A stretch of 64,000 nucleotides of DNA from Wolinella succinogenes DSM 1740 (lineage in GTDB: Bacteria; Campylobacterota; Campylobacteria; Campylobacterales; Helicobacteraceae), in the NCBI RefSeq assembly GCF_000196135.1, contig NC_005090.1:1932001-1996000 (forward strand), in the 5' to 3' direction. Below are positions 47,766 through 57,931 of the stretch, in pieces (positions within the stretch are counted from its first letter, which is position 1; the number at the start of each line of letters is the position of its first letter). Made by a program: the position numbers and the translations under genes. The notes below the pieces were generated by a model. The model was not told the origin of the DNA and did not search any database. It worked only from the letters and a program-made list of their open reading frames with translations.

Positions 47766-48509
47766 TTGTCTTTGAAACTCTCTCTCTGGCTCTTATGGGT
47801 AGGATTCTCTTCACTCGCCCTTGGGGCTGAACCAACCCTACCCACGGTCAATCTCTCCATCGGTGCCCCCACGGATCCGGGCGATTTGGTGAGCACGCTC
47901 AATATCGTTGTTGTCCTCACGCTACTCGTCCTTGCCCCCTCTTTGGTGCTGGTGATGACCAGTTTCACGCGTCTTATCATCGTTTTCTCCTTTTTACGAA
48001 CAGCCATGGGAACCCAGCAATCGCCGCCCACGCAACTCCTCGTCTCGCTTGCCATGGTGCTCACCTTTTTCATCATGGAACCTATCGCGAAGCAGAGCTA
48101 CGAGATAGGCATCAAGCCCTACCTAGCCAAAGAGATTCCCTATGATGTGGCTTTTGTGAAGAGTGTTGGGCCCTTTAAAGAGTTCATGATTCGCAACACC
48201 AGAGAGAAAGATCTCGCCCTCTTCTATCGCATCAGGGGCATGGAAAACCCCCAAACCATCGAGGATATTCCCCTCACCATGGTGATTCCTGCCTTCATGA
48301 TCAGCGAGATGAAGACCGCTTTTCAGATTGGATTCCTCATCTATCTCCCCTTCTTGGTGATTGACATGGTGATTAGCTCCATCCTCATGGCCATGGGGAT
48401 GATGATGCTCCCCCCCGTCATGATCTCACTTCCCTTTAAGATTCTTGTCTTTGTGCTTGTGGATGGTTTCAACCTTCTTGTGGGAAGCCTCGTGGAGAGC
48501 TTCAAATGA
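47766..48509 (+). CDS. fliP: Flagellar export gate protein FliP
   Basis: Core of the flagellar type III export gate, 247 aa. A cleavable signal peptide (LSLWLLWVGFSSLALG) precedes four hydrophobic helices, with TSFTRLIIVFSFLRTAMG and the PPVMISLPFKILVFVLVDGF end typical of FliP. TTG start. Its stop overlaps the trmA start (ATGA). Confidence 0.95.
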   Translation: MSLKLSLWLLWVGFSSLALGAEPTLPTVNLSIGAPTDPGDLVSTLNIVVVLTLLVLAPSLVLVMTSFTRLIIVFSFLRTAMGTQQSPPTQLLVSLAMVLTFFIMEPIAKQSYEIGIKPYLAKEIPYDVAFVKSVGPFKEFMIRNTREKDLALFYRIRGMENPQTIEDIPLTMVIPAFMISEMKTAFQIGFLIYLPFLVIDMVISSILMAMGMMMLPPVMISLPFKILVFVLVDGFNLLVGSLVESFK

Positions 48510-49618
48510 TCTGTCCTCATCAAGGAACTTGCGGAGGATGCGCCCTAGCTCTCCCCTATGAAGAGCAGTGGAAACTCAAAGAGAGCGAGTTTAGAGAGCT
48601 TCTCCCCCTCTCCAAGGATACCCCCACCGATCTCTATCCCTCCGCCCCCCACTCTTTTAGGGCGAGGGCTGAGTTTCGCCTCTATCGCAACGAATCGGGC
48701 AGACTCTCCTACGCAATGAGCCAAAAGGGAAGCAAACAGCCCCTCCCCATCCAATCCTGTCCGATTCTTCTCCCCTCCATCCAAGCCCTCATGCCCTCGC
48801 TCCTAGAGGCGCTAGAATCCGATGAGATTCTCACGCAAAAACTCTTTGGAGTGGAATTCCTCTCCGGCCTAAGCCAAGAGGTGCTCGTGAGCCTTCTCTA
48901 TCATAAACGGCTCGATCATGCCTGGGAGGAGCGCGCCCTAGGGTTGCTCTCATCTCTTCCTACACTCTCTTCACTGATTGGGCGATCCAAAGGTCAAAAA
49001 ATCGTCCTAGGAGAGTCTTTCATCACCGAGACCCTCACGATTGACTCCAAACCCTGGCGATTCCTCCACTATGAAGGCTCCTTCACCCAACCCAATCCCA
49101 AGGTGAACGAGAAGATGATCGAATGGATTATCTCAGCCCCTCCCCAAGGGGACCTCTTGGAGCTCTATTGCGGGGCAGGGAATTTCACCCTTCCCCTCTC
49201 CTCGCGCTACGCCAAGATTCTCGCCACCGAGGTCTCTAAAACCTCCATCCACGCCGCTAAACAAAACTGCGAGCTCAATAGTGTGCGCCACATCTCTTTT
49301 GTTCGCCTCAACGCCCAAGAGACCCAGAGCGCCCTAGAGGGAGAGCGGGAGTTTTATCGCCTACGCGAGCTTGACCTCCCCTCCTATGACTTTCAAGCGG
49401 TCTTTGTTGATCCCCCTAGAGCAGGGCTTGGTGCCGAAGTCGCTTCATTTTTGAGACGCTTTGATCAGATTCTCTATATATCTTGTAATCCAAAGACGCT
49501 CCAAAGCGACCTAGAAGTGCTACAATTAAGCCATGACGTAGAGAGATTCGCTCTCTTTGACCAGTTCCCCTACACGCCCCATCTCGAATCAGGAGTGATT
49601 TTGCGCCAAAGGAGGTGA
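48506..49618 (+). CDS. trmA: TrmA-like tRNA (uracil-5-)-methyltransferase with N-terminal cysteine cluster
   Basis: SAM-dependent enzyme expected to make m5U54 in tRNA, 370 aa. The body matches TrmA: SFTQPNPKVNEKMIEW, LELYCGAGNFTLPL, VDPPRAGLG, and the nucleophile Cys in YISCNPKTL. Unlike E. coli TrmA, it has Cys3, Cys9, Cys12 and Cys85, the C-x5-C-x2-C-x72 spacing that holds the [4Fe-4S] cluster of RumA/RlmD. It is coupled to fliP. Confidence 0.87.
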   Translation: MICPHQGTCGGCALALPYEEQWKLKESEFRELLPLSKDTPTDLYPSAPHSFRARAEFRLYRNESGRLSYAMSQKGSKQPLPIQSCPILLPSIQALMPSLLEALESDEILTQKLFGVEFLSGLSQEVLVSLLYHKRLDHAWEERALGLLSSLPTLSSLIGRSKGQKIVLGESFITETLTIDSKPWRFLHYEGSFTQPNPKVNEKMIEWIISAPPQGDLLELYCGAGNFTLPLSSRYAKILATEVSKTSIHAAKQNCELNSVRHISFVRLNAQETQSALEGEREFYRLRELDLPSYDFQAVFVDPPRAGLGAEVASFLRRFDQILYISCNPKTLQSDLEVLQLSHDVERFALFDQFPYTPHLESGVILRQRR

Positions 49619-49621
49619 TTG

Positions 49622-52165
49622 ATGTGCTCCTTTCCCTATTTTTCTAGACTCTTCCTCTTTTTAGGAGTCTTTGGACTCCTTCTTCCCCCCATCTACGCTG
49701 AGCACACTCCTGATGTCTTGATTCTCAACTCCTATCATCGAGGTTTAAAATGGAGCGATTCCACCATTGAGGGAGCGCAAAAAAAGTTAGGCGAGCTCTC
49801 TCCTGCGCCTCGAATTAGGGTGGAGTATATGGACTGGAAACACCACCCCACCAAAGAGAATTTTCGCCTTCTCAAAGAGTACTACGCTTACAAATACATC
49901 AACCACCCTTTTGATGTGATCATCGCCAATGACGACGCCGCTTTTGAATTTGCTCTCCTCTACAAAAAAGAGCTTTTTGGAGATCCACCTCTAGTTTTCA
50001 CGGGGGTGAGTGAGGATAATCTCACCCTCTACTCTCCGCTGCCCCCTGATGTCACGGGTGTCATTGAAAAGGCCGATACCTCTGGCACCATCGCTCTTGC
50101 TTCCCAGCTTTTCCCTGATCTCAAAAATCTTTATGTTGTCTATGATTCCACTGAGAGCGGTCTCTCTATGGGCAAAGAGGCAATCAAAGAGCTCTCACAG
50201 AGCCACCCATGGATTCGCCTCATCTCCTCCGAGGGCAAGCCTCTCCCTGCGATACTTGAAGAGATCAATGCCCTACCGCCTCAAAATAGCGCGGTCTTAC
50301 TGACGGTCTTTTATGGAACAAGCGGAGATGAGATCGGTTTTGAGTCCTTTGCAAAATCTTTGGCACAAAAGATCAATAAACCCCTCTTTGTTCTCTATGA
50401 TTTCAATCTAGGCACAGGAGCCTTAGGGGGCAAGATTTATAGCGGGAAACGCGTGGGTGAAAGGGCTGCGAAGCTAACTGAAGCGATTCTTCAAGGCACA
50501 CCCCCTTCAAAACTTCCCCTTCAAAACGAGGGGGCGCTAGAGAGCGTGGTGGACTACAATGCGGCCAAACGCTTTGGAGTTGAGGATGTTGGCCTCCCCA
50601 AAGAGACGCGATGGACGGGAAAACCCCCTAGTCTTTTGGAGACTCACGCCAAACTTGTCTATGCCACGCTTGCTATTTTAGTTTGGCTGGCCATTTTAGC
50701 GCTCTTCTTGGCGTATCATCTACGCAAAACCCATCTCTTCAACCAAGAGCTAGAGCGCAAAAATGAGGAGCTAGAACAGCTCAACGATGAAATCACCGCT
50801 TCTGAAGAGGAGCTAGAGGCACAATATGAGGAGTTAAGTGCCACCTATGAAGACCTTCTTAAGGCCCAAAAACGCCTTGACTTCATGGCCTACCATGACA
50901 CGCTCACAGGTCTAAACAACCGTGCTGCTCTCTCGCTTGAGCTCCACCGCTTTGAGACTCATCGCACTCCCTACGCCCTCATCCTCATGGATGCCGATAA
51001 CTTCAAGCAGGTCAATGACACGCTGGGACACCAATTTGGGGATCAAGTGATCATTGCCGCCACTCAGCGCCTCGCCTCTATTGGATTTGAAGGGGTCAAG
51101 CTCTTTAGGGTGAGCGGGGATGAGTTCATCGCTCTTTTACCTCACGCACAAAACGAGGAGGTGAAGCGTTTCGCCAAAGAGGTGATTCAAGCCTTTTCCA
51201 AGCCACTCATTGTAGAGGGTCATTTAGTCTATTTCGCCTTTAGCCTAGGGTCAGCCCTCTGCCCTCAAGATGGAGTGAGAAAAGATGAGATTCTCACCAA
51301 AGCCGATGTGGCAATGTATCACTCTAAAACCCATCAAAAAGGAACCCTGACCCTCTTTGAAGACCATCTTCTAGAGCGAATCCGCCAAAAACAGCGCCTA
51401 GAGAAACACCTCAAAGGGGCGCTAGAGCGTGGAGAGTTTACGCTTCACTATCAACCCCAGCTCCACCTCCCTAGCGGTACGTTTTGGGGCTTTGAAGCGC
51501 TTTTGCGATGGAATAATCCTGAGCTTGGCCCCATTCCCCCTGACTGCTTTATTCCAATTCTAGAGGAGAATCACCAGATCATCCAAGTGGGCACTTGGGT
51601 CTTGGATGAGGCATGCGCCTTTGCTGCGTCCCTCCCTCTGGGCACAGAGGAGCGCCCCCCTTGTGTCTGCGTGAACATCTCCTCTCACCAGCTCTTTCAT
51701 AACGATTTTGAAGAGATGGTTCTCTCCACACTCAAACGCCATCAGCTCCCCCCTGAGCGCCTAGAGATCGAGATCACAGAAAGTGTCTTTATCGATTCCC
51801 TAGGATTGGTCAAAGAGAGGCTAGAGCGCTTAAGGAGCGAGGGCATAAGGGTGGCCTTGGATGACTTTGGGACAGGCTACTCCTCACTTAGCTACCTCCA
51901 AGCCCTTCCCATCACCACGCTTAAAATCGATAAATCCTTTATTGATGAGATTCCCTCCCAAAGCATTCAACAAGGAATCATCTCCGCGATCATCTCTATT
52001 GGCAAGCTCATGAATTTAGAAATCGTCGCCGAGGGAGTCGAAACAAAAGAGCAGCTCGACCATCTTGCCCTCCACTTTTGTGATCGAATCCAAGGCTATC
52101 TCTATGCCAAACCCCTCCCCCCTTTAGCTCTCAAAGATTTTATTTCCACCAAGGGCGAGGCTTAA
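49622..52165 (+). CDS. Membrane GGDEF/EAL protein with periplasmic substrate-binding-like domain
   Basis: An 847-residue c-di-GMP protein. After a signal/anchor helix, residues about 25-335 resemble an ABC-type substrate-binding sensor domain (LNSYHRGLKWSDSTIEGAQ). A membrane helix (about 343-366) and a coiled coil lead to a diguanylate cyclase domain with SGDEF (about 496) and an EAL domain starting FEALLRW (about 622), with NISSHQLF, EITESVF, DDFGTGYSS and AEGVETKEQ. No RxxD I-site precedes SGDEF. EAL residues look intact, so phosphodiesterase activity is more secure than cyclase activity. Confidence 0.9.
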   Translation: MCSFPYFSRLFLFLGVFGLLLPPIYAEHTPDVLILNSYHRGLKWSDSTIEGAQKKLGELSPAPRIRVEYMDWKHHPTKENFRLLKEYYAYKYINHPFDVIIANDDAAFEFALLYKKELFGDPPLVFTGVSEDNLTLYSPLPPDVTGVIEKADTSGTIALASQLFPDLKNLYVVYDSTESGLSMGKEAIKELSQSHPWIRLISSEGKPLPAILEEINALPPQNSAVLLTVFYGTSGDEIGFESFAKSLAQKINKPLFVLYDFNLGTGALGGKIYSGKRVGERAAKLTEAILQGTPPSKLPLQNEGALESVVDYNAAKRFGVEDVGLPKETRWTGKPPSLLETHAKLVYATLAILVWLAILALFLAYHLRKTHLFNQELERKNEELEQLNDEITASEEELEAQYEELSATYEDLLKAQKRLDFMAYHDTLTGLNNRAALSLELHRFETHRTPYALILMDADNFKQVNDTLGHQFGDQVIIAATQRLASIGFEGVKLFRVSGDEFIALLPHAQNEEVKRFAKEVIQAFSKPLIVEGHLVYFAFSLGSALCPQDGVRKDEILTKADVAMYHSKTHQKGTLTLFEDHLLERIRQKQRLEKHLKGALERGEFTLHYQPQLHLPSGTFWGFEALLRWNNPELGPIPPDCFIPILEENHQIIQVGTWVLDEACAFAASLPLGTEERPPCVCVNISSHQLFHNDFEEMVLSTLKRHQLPPERLEIEITESVFIDSLGLVKERLERLRSEGIRVALDDFGTGYSSLSYLQALPITTLKIDKSFIDEIPSQSIQQGIISAIISIGKLMNLEIVAEGVETKEQLDHLALHFCDRIQGYLYAKPLPPLALKDFISTKGEA

Positions 52166-52230
52166 TGAGAATTAGAAGAGCTTTTTTATAGAATCTACCC
52201 TCACTCAATTCTTGCCAACGAGGTGGATTC

Positions 52231-53865
52231 ATGTCGCAAGCTCTCGCCCTAAAGTACCGACCCACGCGCTTTGAAGACCTCATCGGTCAAGACCCCATCT
52301 CTCAAACCCTCTCCCTCGCCCTAGATAGCGGCCGTCTCTCGCACGCCTATCTCTTCTCAGGGCTTCGAGGAAGCGGAAAAACCTCTAGTGCTCGAATCTT
52401 CTCTAAGGCGCTCAACTGCGCCCAAGGTCCCTCCAGCACCCCTTGTGATGTGTGCGAAAACTGCCTTGCCGCCAAAGAGGGCAGACACATGGATATCATC
52501 GAGATGGACGCGGCGAGCAGTCGAAAGATCGATGATATCCGCGACCTCATCGAGCAGACCAAATATCACCCCGCGATGGGACGATTTAAAATCTTCATCA
52601 TCGATGAGGTTCATATGCTCACCAAAGAGGCTTTCAACGCCCTTCTCAAGACCCTTGAAGAGCCTCCGCCCTATGTGAAATTTATTCTGGCCACCACCGA
52701 CCCCCTCAAGCTTCCTGCGACTATTTTAAGCCGCACTCAACATTTTCGATTCAAAAAGATTGCCCATCGCGATGTCATCGCTCACATTCAAAAGATTCTC
52801 CATCTTGAAAATGTCCCTTTTGAACCCGAAGCGCTGGAGATGATTGCTCGCAGCGGAGGAGGCTCATTACGTGATACGCTCACGCTTCTTGATCAATCCA
52901 TCATCTTCTGCAAGGGGAATCTCACCCCCGCGCTCGTGGCGCAGATGTTGGGGCTGGTCGATCCAGAGCTTTTGGAGCGCCTCTTTGATGCGATCTTCTC
53001 CCATGATGAGCCAACCCTCTCAGAACTTCTCAAAGAGCTTGAGCTGCACGAAACCGAGATGGTGCTTGAGGAGATCGCCATTTTTCTCAAAGAGAAACTC
53101 TCCCAAAATCACCCTCAATATCCCCTGGGGATGCTGGATCGATTCTTCCGAATCATCGCCGATTCCCAGACTCTTCTCTCGCTGGGCAGCCATAATGCCT
53201 TTGTACTCACGCTCACGATTTTGAAGATGAAAGAGGCGCTCAAAATCAAAGAGATTGATGGAATGATTGAGGAGCTAGAGCAGGAGCTCTTCTCCAAAAA
53301 TCCCGCCAAACCCCTTGCCCCCTCCCCCCTCGCGCCTCCCTTGCCCGTGGTGAGCAATCCCCCCTCTGGAAGCATAGCAACCCCTAACAAAGAGGCGCTC
53401 TTTGAGCATCTCAAAGCCAAAATCTATGATCGCAACTATGACCTTGGAGAGTGTTTCGAGAAAAACATCCGATTTGTGGATTTTAGCGAGGGGATTCTCT
53501 CTTGGAGCAGTCGCGCCGAGGGTGAGTGCAAAGAGCGCCTCAAAGACGCCTACAGCGTTATCAAGCATTTTGTCAAAGAGGTCTATGGAATCGAGGCCTC
53601 CATCAAGCAGGTCACCCTCCCCCCTCCCGAGGCCCACGATGAAGAGCCCGCCCCTCCCCCTCTCCCATCACTTGAAGATTCTCCCCCAGAAGAGTCCTTG
53701 GAACCCGAAGGGAGTGGCTGCGTCGCCTCAATGCTAGAGGAATCTAGCGCTCCTTGCGAAGATTCTAAAGAGAAACTCACTGAAGCCATCTTGGAGAGCC
53801 CCTTGGTAAGTGCAGCCAAAGAGCTTTTAGAGGTCAAAAAAATCATCGTTCGTTCCAAAGTCTAA
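52231..53865 (+). CDS. dnaX: DNA polymerase III subunits gamma/tau
   Basis: Clamp-loader ATPase of 544 aa. P-loop GLRGSGKTSSA, zinc cysteines in CAQGPSSTPCDVCENC, the IIDEVHML Walker B, and sensor 1 region ATTDPLKLPATILSRTQHF. A Pro-rich linker (about 350-375) leads to a divergent C-terminal part. No A-AAA-AAG type slippery site for gamma was seen. The gene opens the dnaX-trpD-tsaE-lptB-rpoN run. Confidence 0.96.
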   Translation: MSQALALKYRPTRFEDLIGQDPISQTLSLALDSGRLSHAYLFSGLRGSGKTSSARIFSKALNCAQGPSSTPCDVCENCLAAKEGRHMDIIEMDAASSRKIDDIRDLIEQTKYHPAMGRFKIFIIDEVHMLTKEAFNALLKTLEEPPPYVKFILATTDPLKLPATILSRTQHFRFKKIAHRDVIAHIQKILHLENVPFEPEALEMIARSGGGSLRDTLTLLDQSIIFCKGNLTPALVAQMLGLVDPELLERLFDAIFSHDEPTLSELLKELELHETEMVLEEIAIFLKEKLSQNHPQYPLGMLDRFFRIIADSQTLLSLGSHNAFVLTLTILKMKEALKIKEIDGMIEELEQELFSKNPAKPLAPSPLAPPLPVVSNPPSGSIATPNKEALFEHLKAKIYDRNYDLGECFEKNIRFVDFSEGILSWSSRAEGECKERLKDAYSVIKHFVKEVYGIEASIKQVTLPPPEAHDEEPAPPPLPSLEDSPPEESLEPEGSGCVASMLEESSAPCEDSKEKLTEAILESPLVSAAKELLEVKKIIVRSKV

Positions 53866-53884
53866 CCCCAAAAGGAGCCTCCCC

Positions 53885-54856
53885 ATGTCCAAAGAGCAGT
53901 TTTATCGGCTATTTCGCAATGAAATGAGTTTTGAGGAGGCACAAGCCTTCTTGATTGGCCTTTATCAAAAAGGCGAGGAGGCACAAGACATTGAGGATGC
54001 CACGAGCGTGATGCGAGAGTTTCTCATCCCTCTCCATCTTCATCCAGCACTCCAAGATAAGATTTTTGATATCGTGGGCACAGGAGGAGATAAGAGTGGA
54101 AGCTTTAACATCTCCTCCACCTCCGCCATCATTCTTGCCTCCATGGGAATCTATGTCGCCAAACATGGGAATCGAAGCATCACCAGCCAATCAGGAAGCG
54201 CTGATGTCCTAGAGGCGCTAGGGATCAACCTTTCGCTCTCGCTAGAGGCTCAAGCCAAGATGCTAGAGGAGTGCCACTTCGCCTACCTCTTTGCCGCCAA
54301 CCACCACCCCGCCATGAAGCATATCATGCCCATTAGAAAGAGCATCCCCCACCGCACCATCTTCAATATGCTAGGACCCCTAGTCAATCCAGCCGGTTCA
54401 AAGCGTCAAGTCATTGGGGTTTTTAGCGTGGACTTCATTCCAAAAATCGCCCAAGCCCTCAGCCGTCTTGACACCCACGCCTCTTGCGTGGTGAGCTCTC
54501 TGGATGGATTGGATGAGGCAAGCGTGAGTGCGCCCACACGCTACGCCAAGATTCACCATGATCAGATCGAATATGGAGAGATCGACCCCCAAGCCCTAGG
54601 AATCCCTCCCCATGCCTTTGAGGAGATCAAAGGGGGCAAAGTCCCCCAGAACGCTGCCATCACGATGGGAATCTTGCGCAACGAGATCAAAGGGGCTAAG
54701 CGCGATATCATCCTGCTCAATAGTGGAATCGCCTTCTGGACGAATGGCAACGCGCGTGACGTCAAAGAGGGAATGGAGATGGCCGATGAGGCGCTCTCTA
54801 GCCTCAAGGCACTTCATAAGCTTCAAGAGATTCAAAAGGTCTCCTCCTCTCTATGA
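53885..54856 (+). CDS. trpD: Anthranilate phosphoribosyltransferase
   Basis: Transfers phosphoribose to anthranilate in tryptophan synthesis, 323 aa. DIVGTGGDKSGSFNISST, KHGNRSITSQSGSADVLEALG and the GPLVNP segment are diagnostic. AAAAGGAG precedes the ATG. It is a lone trp gene between dnaX and tsaE, absent from the corresponding Helicobacter order. The stop overlaps tsaE. Confidence 0.95.
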   Translation: MSKEQFYRLFRNEMSFEEAQAFLIGLYQKGEEAQDIEDATSVMREFLIPLHLHPALQDKIFDIVGTGGDKSGSFNISSTSAIILASMGIYVAKHGNRSITSQSGSADVLEALGINLSLSLEAQAKMLEECHFAYLFAANHHPAMKHIMPIRKSIPHRTIFNMLGPLVNPAGSKRQVIGVFSVDFIPKIAQALSRLDTHASCVVSSLDGLDEASVSAPTRYAKIHHDQIEYGEIDPQALGIPPHAFEEIKGGKVPQNAAITMGILRNEIKGAKRDIILLNSGIAFWTNGNARDVKEGMEMADEALSSLKALHKLQEIQKVSSSL

Positions 54857-55272
54857 CCCAAGAGATTAGAGCTAAGGCCAGTGAGCTTGAGAGGGTGGTC
54901 AAAAGAGTGGAGGAGCTAAGAGGGGAGGGAATCTCCCACTTTCTTCTACGGGGCGATCTAGCCAGTGGCAAAACCACTCTCGTGCAAGCCTATGTGCGCT
55001 CCTGTGGAATCCAAGAGCCTGTCACCTCTCCCACCTTCTCCCTCATGCACCGTTATGGCTCCTTCATACACCACTACGACCTCTACAACAAGAGCCTTGA
55101 AGAGCTTTTGGCACTAAGTTTGCTTGATGAGCTTCAAGAGGCAGGAATCCACTTCATCGAGTGGGGCGAAGAGCCGCTAGAGAGGCTTTTGGAGAGACTA
55201 GGATTCCCTTTGGCCATTATTGAGATCACCCCTTTTGAGGGAGGAAGAAATTACAGGATCACCCATGCATAA
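54853..55272 (+). CDS. tsaE: tRNA threonylcarbamoyladenosine biosynthesis ATPase TsaE
   Basis: ATPase partner of TsaB/TsaD for t6A37 tRNA modification, 139 aa. Walker [20 protein letters not shown], and [15 protein letters not shown] with the conserved Asp are present. Overlaps trpD upstream (ATGA) and lptB downstream by eight bases. Confidence 0.95.
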   Translation: MTQEIRAKASELERVVKRVEELRGEGISHFLLRGDLASGKTTLVQAYVRSCGIQEPVTSPTFSLMHRYGSFIHHYDLYNKSLEELLALSLLDELQEAGIHFIEWGEEPLERLLERLGFPLAIIEITPFEGGRNYRITHA

Positions 55273-55987
55273 CCTAAGAGCCGAGAATCTGAGCAAGCGA
55301 ATCAAAAAGACCCCCATCATCCACAACATCTCCCTAGAGGTCAATAGTGGGGAGGTTGTAGGACTCCTGGGGCCCAATGGAGCGGGCAAAACCACCACTT
55401 TCTATATCATTTGTGGGCTTTTGCGCGCCAGTGAGGGGAGGGTCTTTTTCGACAATCAAGAGATCTCTACGCTTCCCTTGCATCGCCGCTCACTCCTTGG
55501 CATCGGCTATCTTCCTCAAGAATCGAGCGTCTTTAAAGACCTCACTGTGGAGGAGAATCTGCTCCTAGCCGCAGAGATCGCCCTCAAAGGAGAGGAGGAG
55601 CGCCAAAAGAGAATCGAATATCTTCTAGAGGCATTCAACATCGAACCCATCCGAGGACGCAAAGGAATCAGCCTCAGTGGGGGTGAGCGGAGGCGTGTAG
55701 AGATCGCTAGGGCGCTCGTGAAAAATCCCCGCTTTATCTTGCTAGATGAGCCTTTCGCAGGGGTCGATCCGCTCGCCGTGATTGACATTCAGAGGATCAT
55801 TAAACAACTCGTTGATTTTGGCATCGGGGTGCTCATCACCGACCACAATGTCCGCGAAACACTCTCTGTTTGCCATCGCGCCTATGTAATCAAAGATGGC
55901 GAACTTCTCGCCCAAGGCAACAGTGAAGAGATTTACGCCAACGAGCTCGTGAGGAAGCACTACCTCGGAGAGCACTTCAAGCCATGA
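55265..55987 (+). CDS. lptB: LPS-export ABC transporter ATP-binding protein LptB
   Basis: ATPase that drives LPS extraction with LptF/G/C, 240 aa. [13 protein letters not shown] (Walker A), [15 protein letters not shown] (signature), [11 protein letters not shown] (Walker B) and the DHNVRETL H-loop are clear. I chose ATG 55265 ([11 protein letters not shown]); the frame opens 15 codons upstream inside tsaE. It overlaps rpoN by four bases. Confidence 0.95.
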   Translation: MHNLRAENLSKRIKKTPIIHNISLEVNSGEVVGLLGPNGAGKTTTFYIICGLLRASEGRVFFDNQEISTLPLHRRSLLGIGYLPQESSVFKDLTVEENLLLAAEIALKGEEERQKRIEYLLEAFNIEPIRGRKGISLSGGERRRVEIARALVKNPRFILLDEPFAGVDPLAVIDIQRIIKQLVDFGIGVLITDHNVRETLSVCHRAYVIKDGELLAQGNSEEIYANELVRKHYLGEHFKP

Positions 55988-57246
55988 AGCTTAGGCAATC
56001 GCTCCAGAACAAAACCAAGCTCTCCGCCACGCTTAAAAGCTGGCTTCCCATCCTGCAAAGCGGTCTATCAGACCTAGAGGAGACGCTAGGAGAGTTCACG
56101 AGCGAGAACCCTTACATTGAGGTGCAATCCAAAATAGAGACCAACCTCTCCTCCAAAATCCCCAAAAAAAGCCTAGAGCGAGCACCCAAAAACTCTCTCT
56201 CTGAAAAAATCGAAGCCCTCACCATCCAAGAGGATTCCCTCTATGATATCCTCTACGAACAGATCGCCCCACCCCTCTTTCCCACCGCCACCTCGCAAAA
56301 AATTGCTCTCAAGATTATTGAGAATCTAAACGAAGAGGGCTATTTTGAGGGCGAAATAGAAAAAATCGCCCTAGAGTGCGAAAGTTCTAGCGAGAGTTGT
56401 GAGAAGATTCGCCAGCGCTTCTCTCGCCTTGAACCTCCGGGAATCGGGGCTAAAGATGTGAGGGAATCGTTTCTTTTTCAGCTTGATTCTTCGGAGTGCG
56501 ATGATGAGCTCTTCTCCTTGGTGCGCGAGCTGATTGAGGAGCTAGAATACCACACTCGCTACAAGAATCACCCCCGCTACGTCGAAGCGATGCGCCTTAT
56601 TAGAAGCTTCAAAAATCCTCCCGCCATCGACTTTTTTGAAAAAGAGCCTGATATCATTCCTGATCTTTTTGTTCACGATTCTTCTGGACAGATTGAAGTG
56701 CGACTCAATGACGCCTACTATCCCACTATCGTTCTAGACACAGCGCGCGCGGACAAAAAACATGAGTATGTCAAAGCCAAAATCAAAGAGGCCAAAGACC
56801 TCATCGACGCCTTGGATATGCGCAAAGCGACCCTCTATAAGATTGGGCTCATGATTTTAGAGTATCAGTACGACTTCTTCATGGGAGGAGAGATTCGCCC
56901 CATGAAGCTCAAAGACCTTGCCGAAGAGTTCAACCACGCCCCCTCCACCATCTCACGCGCCATCGCCTCCAAATACCTAGAGTGTAATCGGGGAATCTTC
57001 TCGCTTAAGAGCTTCTTCTCCACAGCGATTGACGAGGAGACCTCCAATGCCGCGATCAAGGACTACATCGCGGATATGGTCAAAAACGAGGAGAGGGGCA
57101 AGCCCTTAAGCGACATCAAGATTCTGCAAAATGTGGAGAACAAATTTGGAATCAAAATGGTGCGACGCACCATCACTAAATATCGAAAACAGCTCAATAT
57201 CGCCAGCTCTAGCGAAAGGAAAAAGCTCTATGAAATCAGCGTCTAA
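55984..57246 (+). CDS. rpoN: RNA polymerase sigma-54 factor
   Basis: Sigma factor for the middle flagellar genes in this phylum, 420 aa. The N-terminal glutamine/leucine-rich activator region ([19 protein letters not shown]), a core-binding region, a helix-turn-helix ([19 protein letters not shown]), and the RpoN box as [14 protein letters not shown] near the end (canonical ARRTVAKYRE) are all seen. A matching sigma-54-type promoter lies ahead of flgH at 59158. Confidence 0.95.
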   Translation: MKLRQSLQNKTKLSATLKSWLPILQSGLSDLEETLGEFTSENPYIEVQSKIETNLSSKIPKKSLERAPKNSLSEKIEALTIQEDSLYDILYEQIAPPLFPTATSQKIALKIIENLNEEGYFEGEIEKIALECESSSESCEKIRQRFSRLEPPGIGAKDVRESFLFQLDSSECDDELFSLVRELIEELEYHTRYKNHPRYVEAMRLIRSFKNPPAIDFFEKEPDIIPDLFVHDSSGQIEVRLNDAYYPTIVLDTARADKKHEYVKAKIKEAKDLIDALDMRKATLYKIGLMILEYQYDFFMGGEIRPMKLKDLAEEFNHAPSTISRAIASKYLECNRGIFSLKSFFSTAIDEETSNAAIKDYIADMVKNEERGKPLSDIKILQNVENKFGIKMVRRTITKYRKQLNIASSSERKKLYEISV

Positions 57247-57931
57247 ACTCTGGCTCTCCTCTCTTCTCCTCCTCGTTGCCACCCTCTTTGGTGCCTGCAC
57301 CTCCAAAGAGCCTAGCTCCCTTCATGTACGTGAGATATTCTATGCGCCCAAAGAGTCTCTAGCGCGCGCCACCTATCTCGCCTACATTCCCACCGAAATA
57401 TCCACACACTACACGCTCCGATCCTCTTCGTATGAGACGCTCTCTCCTTGGATGGAGCTTCACGCCAAAGAGGTCGCCCAGAGATGGAATCGACTCTTTC
57501 CCGCTATCTTAGAGGGAAAAGATATCTCCATTATCAAACATTACCCCTCCTTCTCTAGCCTCTCCTTTGAGGATCGCGCCAAACTTCCTGGGATCTTCTC
57601 CTCCAAGATTTTGGCCAGAATCGAGGAGGTGAGCCTCCCCCAAGAGAATAAAGAGATCAAGCGCTCAAGAGTGGTTCTCTCTCTAGAGGCGGAGATGTTC
57701 ATCCTAGAGCCTGCTAGCCAAGAGATTCTATGGAGCCAAAAGAGTGATTTGGGCGAATTGCTTTTTGATGCTCAAGGCGAGGTCTCCATGAATGTAATAG
57801 GGCGTTATCTGGAGGGAGTTTATGGGGATTTAGAGGGGGAGATGATCGCGCGCCTAGAGGCCGCGTCAAGATCATCCATGATCGTCCCCACCGAAGAGGT
57901 GAGGCTCATGAAAAGGCTTCCTAAGCGCTAA
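57230..57931 (+). CDS. Putative lipoprotein downstream of rpoN
   Basis: A 233-residue protein with a lipoprotein signal (lipobox LFGAC about residue 22). The rest is soluble with no family I can name. It starts with AAAGGAAAAAG upstream, inside the last codons of rpoN (17-base overlap). A similar-sized gene of unknown function follows rpoN in Helicobacter. Its 3' end overlaps the dksA-like gene on the other strand by four bases. Confidence 0.8.
   Translation: MKSASKLWLSSLLLLVATLFGACTSKEPSSLHVREIFYAPKESLARATYLAYIPTEISTHYTLRSSSYETLSPWMELHAKEVAQRWNRLFPAILEGKDISIIKHYPSFSSLSFEDRAKLPGIFSSKILARIEEVSLPQENKEIKRSRVVLSLEAEMFILEPASQEILWSQKSDLGELLFDAQGEVSMNVIGRYLEGVYGDLEGEMIARLEAASRSSMIVPTEEVRLMKRLPKR

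Noticed and set aside
53830-53850. A7 run near the dnaX end as a programmed frameshift site for gamma
   Set aside because: It is only a dozen codons from the stop and lacks the A-AAA-AAG form with flanking signals, so it would not produce a gamma-sized product.
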